Below are positions 12,701-26,120 of a stretch of 64,000 bases of DNA, one piece after another; positions within the stretch are counted from its first letter, which is position 1; each line of letters starts with the position of its first letter. The notes under the pieces are model-generated. The model was not told where the DNA came from. It saw only the letters and a program-made list of their open reading frames with translations, and did not search any database. The stretch lies in contig JAWZSP010000006.1 in NCBI GenBank assembly GCA_034401135.1, positions 1,426,001-1,490,000 on the forward strand, read 5' to 3'. This stretch comes from Volutella citrinella (Eukaryota; Ascomycota; Sordariomycetes; Hypocreales; Nectriaceae). Position numbers and translations under genes: made by a program.

Positions 12701-14709
12701 CCTCAGAGATGGCAATAGGCAGCGCATTCAGATGCGTGACGAGCCCGCAGCAGGAGCAGCCTCTCTCCAAGGTGGAGCAACGGCCGTTTCAAGGTTCTAC
12801 TTGCCCTGGTGTCGAAACGGGGACTATTCGCATTCGTGTGTGCGGGTAACGCCACATGCCCAGGAACCTAGGGGAATACTGGCCAGACTACACCGTTTTC
12901 TGTCCGGAATCGATCTGGGAGCGTTTCCTCACCTCCCTGCCCCAGCAGCCAGCCTTCTCCGGGCTCTCTCCCCTCTGGCGAACCCCGGTGATGGACGGAG
13001 CGAGTTTGATCGAGCGGGGTGATGCAACACGAGTGACATGGGGCCCAGCGGCGGTACATTCCATGGCAGAGATGGCATAGCCGGCTGTCAACGCCCGCGC
13101 CCTGGACGCGGGCGGCTGCACGACGCTGGTCGCCTGGAACGGTCCGGTACATCCTAGCGACCCAGGATCAACCCCGGCCCTTGGTCCGTCCCGGCCCAGC
13201 GTGGAAGTAACCAGGACTGCTCGGACATGGGAGCCACTGCCGCCTTACGGCTTCTGTCAAGCTGTCGCGCCTGGGGACCCTGGCGCGCGGCGCCCACCTC
13301 GGCGTGCTGCGGTAATGGGGGCTTGCCGCCCGCGTGGTGAATCAAGGGGCAAGGATGTCTCACGGTGACACGGAGCCCATCAATCCTCCACCGACCCAGG
13401 GAAGGCAAGATGCCCGACTCTGGTTCTGACCCGCCCTGAACTCGTACAGCCAGTCGTGTCTGGCTCTCTGCTGCGCGCTTCATCCCCCCAAGCGGTTGTG
13501 CGCTTCGGTAATTATTGCCTGGGGGTGGTACGGGGGAAATGACGTATGGAGGCGAACGATTGCCCCAGAGTACCTCATGGGATGGGTGACGGCAACACCC
13601 AGATGTTTCCTGTGGTTCATTCTACGGCTCCTCACTTCACTGACGAGAATACACTGACATGCAAGTATCGACCGGACGGCTGCAGCGGCAGGCGTAGGAG
13701 AATTCTCGTCTTCTGCTCCCAATCACGGCTTTGAGAAGCCGCACCGCGTCGGATTGTTGCCCGTCGACCTGGGCCCTCCTAACCAACTGTGCAAAATGGC
13801 TGAGGTGCCTGCCTTCTCGCTTTACGTCGCAGCGCCGTCGACACCACCGTTCAAGCCCGTCCACACGCACTGCCCAGATGCATCTTTGCCGTCCTCCCGC
13901 AGTACACCTGGCTGCTGCTGCTACTAGGGACTTCCGCATTGCTTTTCCCTCCCTACCATCCGTGGCGCCTCTTCTCATCCCTGACGAGAACAAGAAAAAT
14001 GAATACACCGGGTCCCAGCACAAAAAAACCCTCTTCCCCCACGAGGCACCCCATGATGAAAGCTGTCACCAGGAAGCCCCAAACTCATGCCCTTGCTCAA
14101 GCCCATGGCCATCCATACCTAAGCCTACCTAAGGGATAGGGCACAGACTCCTCGCCACCCTCTACATCCGTTGCCCAATGACGAGCCGCAGACAAGCCGT
14201 TCTTCAGCACACCGTTCACTTTCCTCGGCCATCTCCAGCCGGACTCCGGGTGTGTTTGGGATGGCCTGTTCTTGAACTCTGTTTGCAGCAAGCCAGCCAA
14301 TGGGCAACTGTGGTCGAAACCACCCAATGCGACCCATGCATGTCCCGAAGCGAGCGATGAGAGAGAGAGGGTTGCGATGCGTTATTACCGATGGCGACCA
14401 ATGCCCTGGGCACGGCCAGAGCGCCCATTGTCCGGCCCCCCTCCCACCCCACACACGCCGGGCACCCCAGTGGTGGCATCGCTCATGCACTGCGGTTCAA
14501 CCCGCAACTCTCGAGATAGCGCCGGCTCAAGTCCTCGTCATCAATCGTGGCACCCCCGCCTCAGTTACCCCACGAGGTTACTCGCACGAGATGCTCCCGT
14601 GTTGACCAACTGCACAGGTCGCGATCAATATCTTTTCTTTTGTTTTTGGCCTCTGCGCCTCGAGGCACACCTGCTCGCCTGTCCCTGACCAAGCAGAGGT
14701 GATGGAGAC

Positions 14710-14730
14710 AGGGGCAAGGGCAAGGGCAAG
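14710..14730. repeat. GGGCAA short tandem repeat
   Basis: Three to four units of GGGCAA in non-coding DNA. Confidence 0.7.
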
Positions 14731-17700
14731 CCAGCACCACACTGGGTGACGGGCTCACCACATCGGGTCCATCCAACACCCACCGTTGCCTGCTAACATG
14801 GCCCCGGCTCACCTTCTCTGGCCAGTCACCTCGCCGGTTTGGCACAGTACGGATTCCGTCAACCCAACAGAACGGGTGCCCTGCGCTTTAGATCGGGCTA
14901 TTTACCCATCCGGCACTGGCGCCGTAGCGGCGTAGTGCGACGTCAGTCAGTCAGTTGCTTCTCTTCTGCGTCTGGTGACTAACTCCAGGGCCTCCCTCCA
15001 AGCCATTCACGAGCACCGGCGCCCCTCCCGTTGTTGCGTCTTGGCCGCAATGACCATGGGATACTCGGTTCTTTTTGTGAGAGGTTTTTCCACCCTCGTG
15101 ACGATGCGGCGCCCCCGCTTGAAAAACCCATCACCGTCACAGGCGAAAGCTGGACGACGCCCTGTGGGACATGCGATTGGTTTTTGAATATTACCGCTCT
15201 TTGTTCCTTGTCGTTTTAGCCCGGCCTGGCCGCCTGGATGTGCAAGGGATGTGCCGTCAGATCTTCCCTTGCGCGACACTGGTGCCCCGCTCCACGCCAC
15301 TCTGTTGTCCATTGTCTATGGTCTGTACCACGGTGTGCACCACACACCGGATTATGTGTGCGCGGGCCATTGCCTTGGGAGAATGTGCGTCCAATTGTGC
15401 CCTGTCTTCTTCGCGCAGCGTCGCATCATGGCTGCGTTGCTGATCGACAATGGCCGCCGCCCGGAGTGGCAGACAGTACCAGCACACGTAGGCAACGCAA
15501 AGAGAAAAAATCAGCGCTCCGTCTCTCGATGGACGTTGTCCGTTCCAGAGCAGTCGTCTGTAAGCGATGTTTTGGCCTAGGGCAGGGTCCTTGCCCTGTG
15601 GCGGTGGTGCTATTTAGTCATTGCCGGATGGTCCAACGAATAGCAGCCGGTTTCTGATGTCATCGGCTCACACGGCCAGGTGCGGTGCGCAATAGCCAGC
15701 TGAACCTCACGGCCAGCTCTGAGCCGCAAGAGTCATTCGCCTCGGCTCACAAGACGCGGAGCAGCGCTCTAGGCGCTGTTGCAGGAAGATTTACGTCACG
15801 AACTGTTTGAACCGACCCTCGACGCCCAACCTGCTGGAACTGGCAGGGCCGCCTCGCGGTGTTGGCTGGCCCTTGCTCTTGAGAAAAAAAAAACAACTAC
15901 CAATCACTCTCCCGAGCTGAGACCTCCTCGGCTGCCACGTTTGAGCCAGTGGAGGGACTGACCTTGCTTTTGCGATGTGCGCCCAAGCAATGAGGTGCGA
16001 TCCCTCAGGAGGGATGTGCGTCCTGGGGAGGGGGGGTCGGGCTACTATGCTACGCTGGGTCAGAATTGGTCACCGCTTCTTCTACTATCTCTGAGACTTG
16101 GGCTAGCCGGCTCAGGCCTGCAATGGTCGGCTCCGCGCAAAATAAAAATAAAGATAAAGACACCACCCGCCTGAACATCGCTTTGATGGTTCGTATGCCC
16201 TCAGGTGGCGGAGCCTGTCATAAGGGTTCCCTGGCCCACTAGATAAGCAGTTCCATCACATCCAGACTCCAAGCGGCCAGAGGTTGAGGCTATTGCAAAT
16301 CCACCAGCTTCTTCATATCTGGTAGTGTGGGATGGGCAAGGGGACAACCGACATGGAACTCGGGAAGTGTGGCTTGGACTATGCAGCCGATCACAAGGCT
16401 CCTCCCGTCTCTGCCAGCCCCATCCTTTGTTTCACCAGCTTTCTTTTGCCCTCCCATTGGTTTTGTTTACTTTTGCTTGCGCCTTCCTTTTTCTTTCCTT
16501 TCCTTCAATGTTGCTTGTTTTTTTTTCGGACAAGGGTGGAAGTCGCGGCGCTGTTTCTGCCTGCTGAAGCGAAGCGCACACCGACCCATGGCGCATTTGG
16601 GAGCTGTCTTTGGACGCGCCTCAGAATCACGCGTCCGAATGCGACCGCATTGGCGTCCTATGGCTTTATTTCCCCTCTTCTATTACGGCTTCTGGGCGCA
16701 GTATCGTGAGACACCAACTGGTGTGAAACCTTGCTTGATTCGCTATCATGGCGACTAATGCAATGCTGACCCTCAGACGAAGGAGTAATATGTCCTCGGA
16801 CCAGCCATGCTATAATTCACTTGGAATTTCCGTTTATGCATCTGATGTCTGAGAAGTGGGGCCGTACCTCGGGTAGCGGTGCGTGAAATGGAAACTGCAT
16901 TGACTATTAGGCTGTTCTATTGCCTCTTACATCGGTGGGTGTCACAGCCTGAGCGGCACAATACTCTCTCGATTGGCAGGCGTGCGAGGCAGCCGAATGT
17001 GGCGGCTGTCCAAGCCTGCCTGTGACATGGGCCGCACGCAGATGTTCTGGGGTGCGCGTCGGGCCGCAAGGGCTGGCCCGTCTGAGCGCACGCTGGGGAA
17101 TGAGGCTTGCGTGCCGTGTTGTCGGGGATCCTTCGGAGGGGGGTCCGGGAGGCCGCGTGAAGCCTCTTTCACGTGGGTAGAACACACTCAGGCCACCAGT
17201 GAGAGTGGCTGGTCGGAGTATGGATACACAGGAGGCAGAACGACAGCGCGACGTGTAATCGGTACGGAGTACATACCTAGTAGTGCGTTTATGATTCTTT
17301 GGGGGCATATGAGGCTCCCCTGCAGTCACTTCCACAGAGGGTAAGGATCTGCCCTTGCAGCCCAATATTGTGATTCCACGACCAAGCCTCAGCCATCCAG
17401 ATTTGACGAGGAGCGTACGTAGTGCGTGTGTTCCCGGCGGCCCAATGCTCTAGTGCCTGATAGGTGAGTAATAAAAATGCACTTTGCATTCCATTCCATG
17501 GAGCAGCGACAAAGGGCGGCTCAAACCGATGGTAGCGGGAGTCGGGAGACTGGGTTGCTGCGTTTGAGACACTGAGCTGTGGGCCCGCCGAGTTGCCACA
17601 CTGATCATGTGAGGCGGGACAGATGGCAGAAGAGCAGCCGCCTCTCCAATGATGTATGGTCAATGGAATGAGGTCACCGAAGGCGGTCCGTCAGGATTTC

Positions 17701-20700
17701 TCATCTCCGAGCAAATGGGGGAGATAAATGAGACGGCCTCAAGATGTTGGTTCAAGCTCAAACCCCCAATTTCCCGGATAAAGCAGCAGAGGACTATGGT
17801 ATGGCCCACATACCAGTTGTGATGAATATGCAGAAAGACGGACGAGAAGCCGACGAAAAGAAACCCAGGACGCTCATGTGGCATGAACATCCCAAATGGG
17901 ATCGAGTACGGCGATTTTGATAATGTGGCGAGGAATGAGTGCGTTGGTCCCCCCTGCATGGGTTGCATATGTGGTGCACAACAAACACCAAGACTATTTC
18001 AAATAGTTGGCAAGCCATCCTGGCCAAAGGGGGTTCTGCCGTAAATCAGTCACAACTCTTGGATTGTCTGGATGGGCTCTACCTGTCACTAATACTAGGC
18101 AGGGGGAGAGACAAGAGAAGACGGCGCTTGGGCCGACTAAGATGCACCGGCCAAGGAGGCCCCCAGATACCAGTCAAAATATATGCAGCCCAGCGGAGCA
18201 TGGTGGCTCAACCACGTATCAATGCCGTCTTATTCTAAGGTTAGAATCTGGACCATCAGAAGCGGCCGGGCAGAGACGCAGGATGCTTGCCCATGGTGGA
18301 GCCAAGCCAAATTGGGTCGTCCCTGTGCCTAGTCCCAAGGGGTGTGTGCATGGTTGATCCGCACGACACAGACAAACGGTTGCGACATGTCTCTTGTAAC
18401 ATACCCTCCTTCGGCTGGAGTGGACCAGTGGTTCGCTGATTGCTGCCTCGCGGCCTTGGCTTGGGCGATGATGCCAACGGCAGAGACATGGGGGAGGAGC
18501 TGATGTTGCCGGCCAGCTTCCCTCAAGGACGGCATTCCAGCACGGCTGCTCACATGACTGATGGCATATGCAGGGGAATCGCCGAGACACTCGGGAAGTT
18601 GGAACGTGGGACGCTTTCTCGGCCGGGGCGGCGGCACCGCGGGTGGTGGGCGAGGGCCGTGACAGGGGATGGCTTGCTGGTTGGCCATATAGTCGACCCA
18701 AGTGGACTGGTAATAGTGAAGGATTGGGGACGGGACGGGAAGGAGGCGAGATGAGTGCTGTTAGTAGGCCTTGGTAGTACGAGGATACGCTGGTAGCAGT
18801 CATTTGTCTGAGGTGGAAGCAGGCGCCGAGAGGCGAGAAGTGAAGCAGCAAAGCAAGGAGATGAAGCAAGCCAAAACAGCAGACGGTGGCTCAATCAGGA
18901 GTCCTCGAGTACGAAACACTGTGTAAGAATGGCCCAGCAGGAGCGGACGTTCCATCATGGCACCTGCCGGCTGCCGCACCTACCATCTCGTGGCACGCAT
19001 CTTCACACGCCAACGCCCAATATACTACGTAGGTTCTCCGTACTAGCCGATGCCCTGGGCACCACTTGTGGTGATTGCCTGTCCATTGTTGGGCTGTGCT
19101 CCAAGGGATTTGTGCGCATGCAGGTGAGGTGAAGTGAAGTGCCACCAAAACTGCGCTTGAGCCCCTGCGAGAGCCATGCCGAAAGAAAGCGCGATGCAAC
19201 AACAGCAGGAGGCGTTCCTCCCACAAGTATTTCGTCTTTCACCAAACTGGGGGGTGCCTGCCACATGCGGGGCTTGTGGCCTACGAGCTGCACTCCTGCC
19301 TTATTTCCTGGGACGCGACGCCGTGTTGTACGTAGTACTCACGCACTCATTTGCAACCACTCCTCCACAAGAACCAGTCAGTCTCTCCCCCCTCCCCGCC
19401 GTCGTTATTTCTTTTTTTTATGGCTGGCTCCCCTTACTTTCCATACAACGCCCTGTCTCCTTTTCCCTCGACTTCCTTTTTGTTTATCAAGCCTCCGGAG
19501 CCAGCCGTGTAACTGTTGTCGACCAACCGACTAGTCGCGTATGCCCAGCCCGAGCCCAGGGCCACCCTGCCTTTCCTTGACACGAGACAAGAAATTTGAA
19601 AATGCCCCAGCCTTGGAAGCTTCCTTGATCCCTGCGCTACGAGAAATGCCAAAGGCTTTTGGTTCATGGCCCTTCTGAATCATTGGTGGTGGCCTCGGGT
19701 AACAGGCTGGTTGAGCCAACACCATCACGACCCCTCATCCCCTTGCAGGCGGCGATGCTGGCCTCGGCACATACATCACTTCCAAGTGTGGGTGGTTCCT
19801 TCGGCTTCAATTAAAGAAGCAATTTTTTTAATCACTGTGAGGCTGCGGCACCGTCGCATCCACTAACACGCCAAAAAGACCGATCCTGGCTAGGGTGGCT
19901 TGCTATGCCATCCGAAATTTGGGCCAACGAAGACATACCAGGCGAGGCGCGTATGGAGAAATCGACACAACGCAAAATCCACTTGAGAGAAAAAGAAAAG
20001 CAAGGAAAGAAAAAGCAAAACAAGGGAAAAGGGCAACCATCACAAATGCAAGATGGGATGCGGTGGTGGTCACACAGTCTTAGACCTTTTTGCTGATCCG
20101 CACATCCAAAGTGACTGCCTGGTTCGCCCCCCTCGAAAGGCAGACCGGCGGAGAGCAGCTTACACCGACTCTACGAGCACCGGAGGACACCTCTCCACTA
20201 GCACTAGGTTGAACCAGGCCCCTGGAGTTGGTGTCAGAGCCTTAGGCTGGTCCAAGCAACAACAAAAGTCGAGAACATGGCACAAACCCCCCGCCAACCC
20301 GCCTGTCACACGCGCTTCCAGGCGGCCTGGTGCGCTAGACCTGTCGCGACAAGGGCCGGTCCGCCAATCGCACGCGTCCGCCTTTCATCACGTGAACAAT
20401 GCCTCATGCACAAGACCATGCAGGGCCGGGAAGCCTGCATCTGTCCCGCAACAAGCCCCGATTTTCCCGGGTGCTATGGTCTTGGGGCGCCGCCATGCCC
20501 AATACAGCTGGCGAGGGCGACTGATGGATCCTCGCCAGCTCCCGAGCTACTCCGCCTGCCTTCCCAGCCGGCTTACGCGAGGAAATGGGCGTTGAATCGA
20601 GCAGAGGATGAATCGAGCGCCTGGCGCCAAGCCCGCACCAGCCTGGATCGGAGGAGGAGAGGAGGAGGAGCGTGAAGCTGAGGCGTGAGGCATGAGGCAT

Positions 20701-22370
20701 GCGGAATGGACATGGGGTGATTGGTGTTACGGCAGCCACGCCCTCCGAGGACAAAAACCATCAATCACCCAGAACCAACAAGCACCACCAGCGTTGCCTT
20801 GGCACTGGACAGATGGTGAGCCGATGGCGCCGATGGCGGCGGTGACGGCGAAAAGCGACGCAGTTGGATGCATTACCAACGCTCGCTGCTACATACGGCG
20901 GTACATATGTACGGAGCACACCACGAGAATAGGGGCGTCCGTAGCGGGAGATCAGAGGGTCTGCCACGTCGCAATTTCACGGCGCGGCGCGGGCGTCGCT
21001 TCGCGCCATCCCGGGCTGCATGTCATCTTGGGCCACAGCGGGTGGGAGTGACTTTCCAGCACAGTGCGAGCCCTCCGTCGGCCTTAGCCCCAATGTTTTA
21101 GGGGGACTGACTGGTCAGAGCGCCTAAGCCATGGCCGCCCCAGGTTCAGCCAGCCGCTGCCCCATCATCCCAGCGCGCCCAGCGTTGTGTTCACTGCTCA
21201 ACCTCCAGCGGGGAGCGGGATCGAGCTTAGCCAGTGCTCACGGTGGTCATGAGGAGCAAGATCCTGGAATATGGGCTCTTTGCGGGAAGCTCACGCGTGA
21301 GGCCCGGACCTTCTGGTTCTACGAACACCCATGGAGCGGAGTGGGCATTGAACCCTGGGCTTGCTTTCGACCCATACCACACCGAAAAGTGATGAATGCG
21401 CAACTGAAGGAAAGCCGACTGGGCTGCCTTGAGGCCGATGTCACGACACTCTACTACCACTCTACTACCACCAAACAACGGCCGTCACCCGCCATCGCTC
21501 TCCTCCCCCAGCGGCAGTTGGGCCCCTAGCACGCTGCTAGTGTTGCGCACTTTGCTTGGGAGCGGCAGCAGGGAGACCAGCGGAGAGGGCCCAGCTGTTG
21601 GTCGCGTCGATGGCTGCTCCAGACCTCCCGCTCCCACGAGACCTGGTCCGTATGCAAGGCGGCCTGCAGACCTGAGGGTCATTGCGTGGTAGCGCGGTAT
21701 CGCAATAGCGTGGTGCATGTCTGGCGTGTTGTTGTCGCTGGCGCGTCGCAAGGGTCCCTGCAATCCAAGGTCGCTACCTACGGGCCGCTCGCGCACAACC
21801 GCTTTTCCACTCCCTGGCACGCAGTAGGCTGGCTGGTGGGCACCAGGGGCAGACCTACGTGGTGTGTCTTCCCAAGCCCCAAGGCTCCCCCCATGCTGGT
21901 TGGGCCGTCGTCCGCTGTTGCACGTCTCCCTTCTAACCAATCCATGCGTGTCATGGGGGCTGGGCTGCCACCCCGCAAGATGGTGGTTCCTTGAGAACAG
22001 GGCAGCACGCCGGCACACGGGGCTACCGCGCCCGCCCGCCGCACTACCAACACTAATGTTCCCCTTGCCATGGACCAGGTACCACCGAGAGTGCTACTTG
22101 GGGGGTGCGAGTGATGGTTGCTGCAGGCTGATGGGCGCCAGTGATTGCGTTTCTCCAGTGGCAGTGGGCACCAAATACGGCCAGCCGCGCTTCTTGGTGC
22201 TTCTGAGGGCCATGAGCAGCAAATGGCGGCTGTTGCTGTGCGCTGGCGCGGTTTCCTCCATGTCAATCAATCACCATGGCCCCGAGCCAAGTTTTTAAGG
22301 TAATTACTGTGGTGGTGATTCATTTAGGCGGTAAGGAACATTGTGGCCCTGACCATGGCTTGCCAGCAAT

Positions 22371-22412
22371 CTCTTGCTCTCTCTCTCTCTTCCTCTCTGT
22401 TTCCCTCTCTCT
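22371..22412. repeat. CT-rich microsatellite
   Basis: Mostly alternating C and T with a few interruptions. It lies about 1.3 kb upstream of the methyltransferase start. Confidence 0.75.
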
Positions 22413-22917
22413 ACTACGCACACCTCCGAGCTCCGAGGGCATGGTGGTGCTGGCTAGCCCGCCTTAGGCGGGACTGTGCTTGTGCTGCTGTGCTGCTCTG
22501 AGCAATCAGCGGTGAGCGGGGGTGGACGGCTAATGGTGAGTGTGCTGGTGGTGACTGTGCTTATGCCTGTCTGGTACACACCAGACACTGCCCGTTGCGC
22601 CTGGCTGCATCTCAGCCGCCCAGAATGCGATCCTGCTGGTCCTCCCCAACCAGTTGGGAGGTTGGTAGGCATGGATAGAGTCCATGGGATGGCGTTGGTC
22701 AGTCCGATACACGATGCAGATGGTGGACTCTAACTGGGGGGAAATCAACGAGGTTGAGGGTCCCACCATTCGAATGGCCACCTAGACGGCGATGCCTGCT
22801 CTTCTTCGCCTCGTTTTACCAAGACGTTGCCTTGCGTTGCCGGCGGCTCATGGGCGGGTGCGCGTCCCATGAATCGACGGAGCCTGAACGGATGGATGTG
22901 CATGTGAGTGTGTGCTT

Positions 22918-23018
22918 CTCCGCCTCTCTCGTCCCTCTCGTCTCCTCTTCCCCTCCCGTCTCCTCCCCTTTCCTCTCCTCTCCTCTCTCTCCTCTCCCGT
23001 CGTGTCCTCTCCACCTTG
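22918..23018 (+). repeat. Long polypyrimidine tract
   Basis: About 100 bases almost entirely C and T on the plus strand, with many CCTCT units. Such tracts occur in fungal promoters; this one is about 740 bases upstream of the methyltransferase ATG, so a promoter role is possible but unproven. Confidence 0.6.
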
Positions 23019-23755
23019 CCCTTTGGGCGACGTGCATATTATCACCACACGCGGCGACAGCACCACCACAGTAGTACGTAGTACTGTCCTGCCCGTTGGG
23101 CGCCCGCATGCATGGGCGTGCCGTTCCACACAAGGTGTTGATCTGAGGTGGGCCGTTGGCGCCCGCTTGGCGTCTGGTCCGCCAGCCGGTTCATCTGTGC
23201 CGAAGTAGCTTCGTGCAGGGCTAAGCATCAACTCGGCGGGCAAGCTACAGTAGCTTTGGCCCTTTGAGAACAGCTGCGACACAACTGCAGATCGCACCAA
23301 GCGTGTTTTCGCGCAGCTTGGGGGAAGTCCGTTTTGAATTGTTGGCCAGAGACCGGCGCGCGCGCGGGGGAAGGGGGGCTGGTTGGAGAGCCCGTCCCAA
23401 GGGGTTGGTTGCCCATCTCGTTGGCGTCGTCGTGGTGCCCTCGCTACTGGCGTGGGGAGGAAACTGACGATGGCGGCGCATCATTTTCGCATCACCGTGG
23501 AGGAACGCGTGGAGCAGCCATCCAATTGTTGTTATTCACATCACGCCTCCGTGGCTTCCCAGGGCACATGAGGCCACGCTCAGCCGAGTGAATTGGAAAT
23601 GGCTCCGAAAGGTCTCCGTCGCCGAGAAAGTTTCCATGTGTCCGAAATGTCTCCGCCACGGGGTTAATATATAGCAGGGAAACGGTCGAGGCTTCTACCA
23701 TGACCAAGTGCACAACCAAGCTCCCCCGATTTAATTCCAGTAGGCGCGAGAAACC

Positions 23756-24853
23756 ATGGACGACGTAGTCTCTGAGAACCAGACATATTTCAAGTTCGTG
23801 GGACCCCAACGATGGCACACTGGGCCAGCTGCTTGCTCCCATCCACCACCTCGGCCGTGATGGGCTGTTAGCATCTTTGGCTAGCCGGTGACGAAGCCAA
23901 CTGACACTGGGACTTGTAGTAAAATTGCCGGGGAATACGACAAACGAAATGCGGAAGCAATCGCCAATCTCGAGCAAGAAATTGAGGCCAGGGCCGACTT
24001 CATCGGCGTAACTCACGGCTCGCGCTTCCTCGACTACGCATCCGGCACGGGGATGCTGTCAAGGGTCAGTTGAGAAACGAGAAGAAAAAAGCACCCCAAG
24101 TATAAATAGCAAGAAACAAAGACTGACACGCCCCTCGTAGGCCCTGAAGAAGTTCACGAAAGAAAGCGTTGGCATCGATGTCACGGAGAACATGGTGTCC
24201 AACTACAACGACCAAGCAAAGGCTGAGGTTGGTTTCTCCCATTCTGGTCCAAGTCTTGGGCAGCGCGAGGGGGCTTTTCAGCCCTCCTCGAATCAACGAG
24301 ACCATATAGCTAATGCGACGAGCAGGGCACGTTTCCTGATGGCAAGGCCGCGTTCGTTGGCAACCTCGCTGACCCTTCCGACCCTGCGCCGTCAGCATTC
24401 TGCGGCGACAAGTTTTGGGCCTTCGACATTGCTGGCGTCGGCGCGGCTTGGCATCACTTTGAGAACTGCGAGCTGGCGGCCGAGAGGCTGGCGGCGCGGC
24501 TCAGGCCCGGAGGCGTCTTCTTCGTCGTCGACTTCCTGCCGCACGAGACGGACTACTCGCTCACCTCGGGCCATGGCATTACGCACAACGGGTTCTCTGA
24601 GAGCCAGATGAGGACAATGTTCGAGGGCGCTGGCCTGACCGAGGGCTTTGCCTTTGTCGAGTTGGAGAAGCCCATGGTCATCCATGGCTTCAAGGACCAC
24701 GTCCACGACCACCATCACGGCGGGGGGCATGGCCATGGACATCAAGGGCACCACCATGGCGACGACAGCTCCAAAGCGCCTTCTGGAGAAAGGGTGACGA
24801 TGGAGAGACGCGTGTTTATCGCCAGGGCATCGAAGCCTGAAGCGAAGCTTTGA
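23756..24853 (+). CDS. Class I SAM-dependent methyltransferase with histidine-rich C-terminal segment
   Basis: Predicted 265-aa methyltransferase in four exons: 23756-23793, 23920-24064, 24141-24227 and 24326-24853. The first short exon (MDDVVSENQTYFN) is inferred because it restores the usual N-terminus of this family and joins in phase through a GTTCGT donor and a CTGAC...TTGTAG acceptor. Motif I is FLDYASGTG at residues 49-57, followed by a GIDV strand (motif II) and the LRPGGVFFVVDF block at 149-160, all as in Methyltransf_11/25-type enzymes. The substrate is not evident; small-molecule or lipid-like acceptors are common in the family. Residues 215-234 are a His/Gly/Asp run (DHVHDHHHGGGHGHGH), which could bind metal. 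The enzyme is probably cytosolic, since no signal or membrane segment is seen. It is convergent with the SHB17-type gene, whose stop lies about 200 bases away. Confidence 0.88.
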
Positions 24854-25059
24854 TGGGTTGAGAGCAACCACGCGAGAAGGCCAATCTGATATGCATAGCG
24901 TTACTTGACAGCGAGGGATACCGAGCAATGTATGTGGAATTCAAGTTATAGACCAAGAGACCGCCTTGACTCTATGCTCGCATGATCGACCCTCTGTGAG
25001 CTTGTATTTGTGCGATTCTAATACCCATCTATTGTCGACGATTCTGGAGCCGTAACTCG

Positions 25060-26120
25060 TCACTGCTTGCCGTCACCGTCCTCGAGCGGCACAACAAAGG
25101 CGCCGCCGAGGAGGATGGCGGGCTCGGCGAGGCTGTGGTGCTCGTAGCTGCGAGACAAGGTCAGACGCCGACGTCGAACTGCGCGGTGATGAACTGCGCG
25201 GTGATGAATAGTGTCAGAGCTTGCTCACCTGAGGGTCCCAACACCGCCGGCCTCGAGGAGGAAGGTTGGGCCGTCGGAGAGGGCGTATCCGGCCCAGCGC
25301 ATGGCAAAGGCGCGCAGGATATGGCCGTGGGCGACGACGAGGACGTCACCCTTGGCCGAGTGGTCGCCCGACTTGTCCATGGCGGGCGCATGCCACCGGG
25401 AGCGGATGTCGTCGATCAGCCGGTCGAGGCGGTCAGTGACGTCCTTGGGGCTCCTGGACGGGCGGACGTTAGGGACTGAATCGAGGGCGCAGACGACGGG
25501 TGGATGGTAGAAGACGGTGTGCTGGTTCGTATGCAACAGGGACCGGAGAGAGTGGGGGAGAGAGAGTAGACTTACTCGCCGCCGGGACAACCATCCTTCC
25601 AGATATCCCACGTCCCCTCAATGCCCTGCTCGGCCCTGATCTTGCGGATCTCGGGGGTTGTGATGCCCTCGTAGTCTCCGTAGTCCCACTCGCGGATGTC
25701 CTGTGTGATTTCAAGCTTGGCGTCGCATTCGATGCCGCCCTCGGGGGCCTGGCCGTGGCGGGCCCAGGGGAGGGGCTCGTCGAGGCCCAGGTTGAGCAGC
25801 TCAAAGGTGCGCTGGGCACGCTTCCTGGGCGAGACGTAGCTATAGACCCGGGTCAGAATGGGGTTCGCCTTGCAGACAGACTTCAATCAATGCTGGTCCA
25901 CTTGACAGTAGCAGAGCAGTAGTAGTAGTTGTCCGACTCACATGTGGGCAATGCGGTTGGGCGCGATGAGGCGGTCGGGGCCGACCATAGCCTTGCCAGT
26001 GGCGCGGACTCGCAGCTCGCCGTTGTGGGTGAGGGGGATATCGGTGCTGCCTGTGTGCCGGCCGTTGAGGGACCACTCTGTCTCGCCGTGGCGGACGATG
26101 AAGACGCGGGGCGTCGGCAT
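25060..26120 (-). CDS. SHB17: Histidine-phosphatase family, sedoheptulose 1,7-bisphosphatase type (SHB17-like)
   Basis: Predicted 251-aa enzyme in four exons: 25942-26120, 25576-25839, 25229-25453 and 25060-25147; introns of 102, 122 and 81 nt, all phase 2. The RHGETEW motif at residues 10-16 carries the catalytic phospho-accepting histidine (H11); [21 protein letters not shown] and [13 protein letters not shown] provide the remaining active-site Arg, Glu and His of the phosphoglycerate-mutase-like superfamily. The order and wording of these blocks match yeast Shb17, which hydrolyses sedoheptulose 1,7-bisphosphate in riboneogenesis and feeds the non-oxidative pentose phosphate pathway. Length fits the family (yeast protein about 270 aa). 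It is presumably cytosolic. A phosphoglycerate-mutase-like phosphatase with another sugar phosphate substrate is the alternative. Intron 3 contains a perfect 15-nt tandem duplication. Confidence 0.9.
25176..25205. repeat. Two tandem 15-nt units inside an intron
   Basis: Perfect duplication of GAACTGCGCGGTGAT inside intron 3 of the SHB17-type gene. Its length is a multiple of three but it is removed by splicing, so no protein effect is expected. Confidence 0.85.

Larger units (their letters stand above)
9780..23755. other. Long gene-free interval
   Basis: About 14 kb without a supportable gene on either strand. The open frames (the longest about 216 codons near 18.2-18.9 kb) are mutually overlapping, lack domain motifs and look like products of high GC content. 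Minor structure: a GGGCAA repeat near 14710-14730, a CT-dinucleotide tract near 22371-22412, and a long pyrimidine tract at 22918-23018. No transposase, reverse transcriptase, terminal repeats or tRNA were recognised. Unannotated lncRNAs or a very long regulatory region are possible but not shown. Confidence 0.5.

Noticed and set aside
23888..24073. GTG-initiated start for the methyltransferase
   Set aside because: The bases before 23920 are intron (CTGAC branch and TTGTAG acceptor); an upstream ATG exon at 23756 joins in phase and gives the expected family N-terminus.
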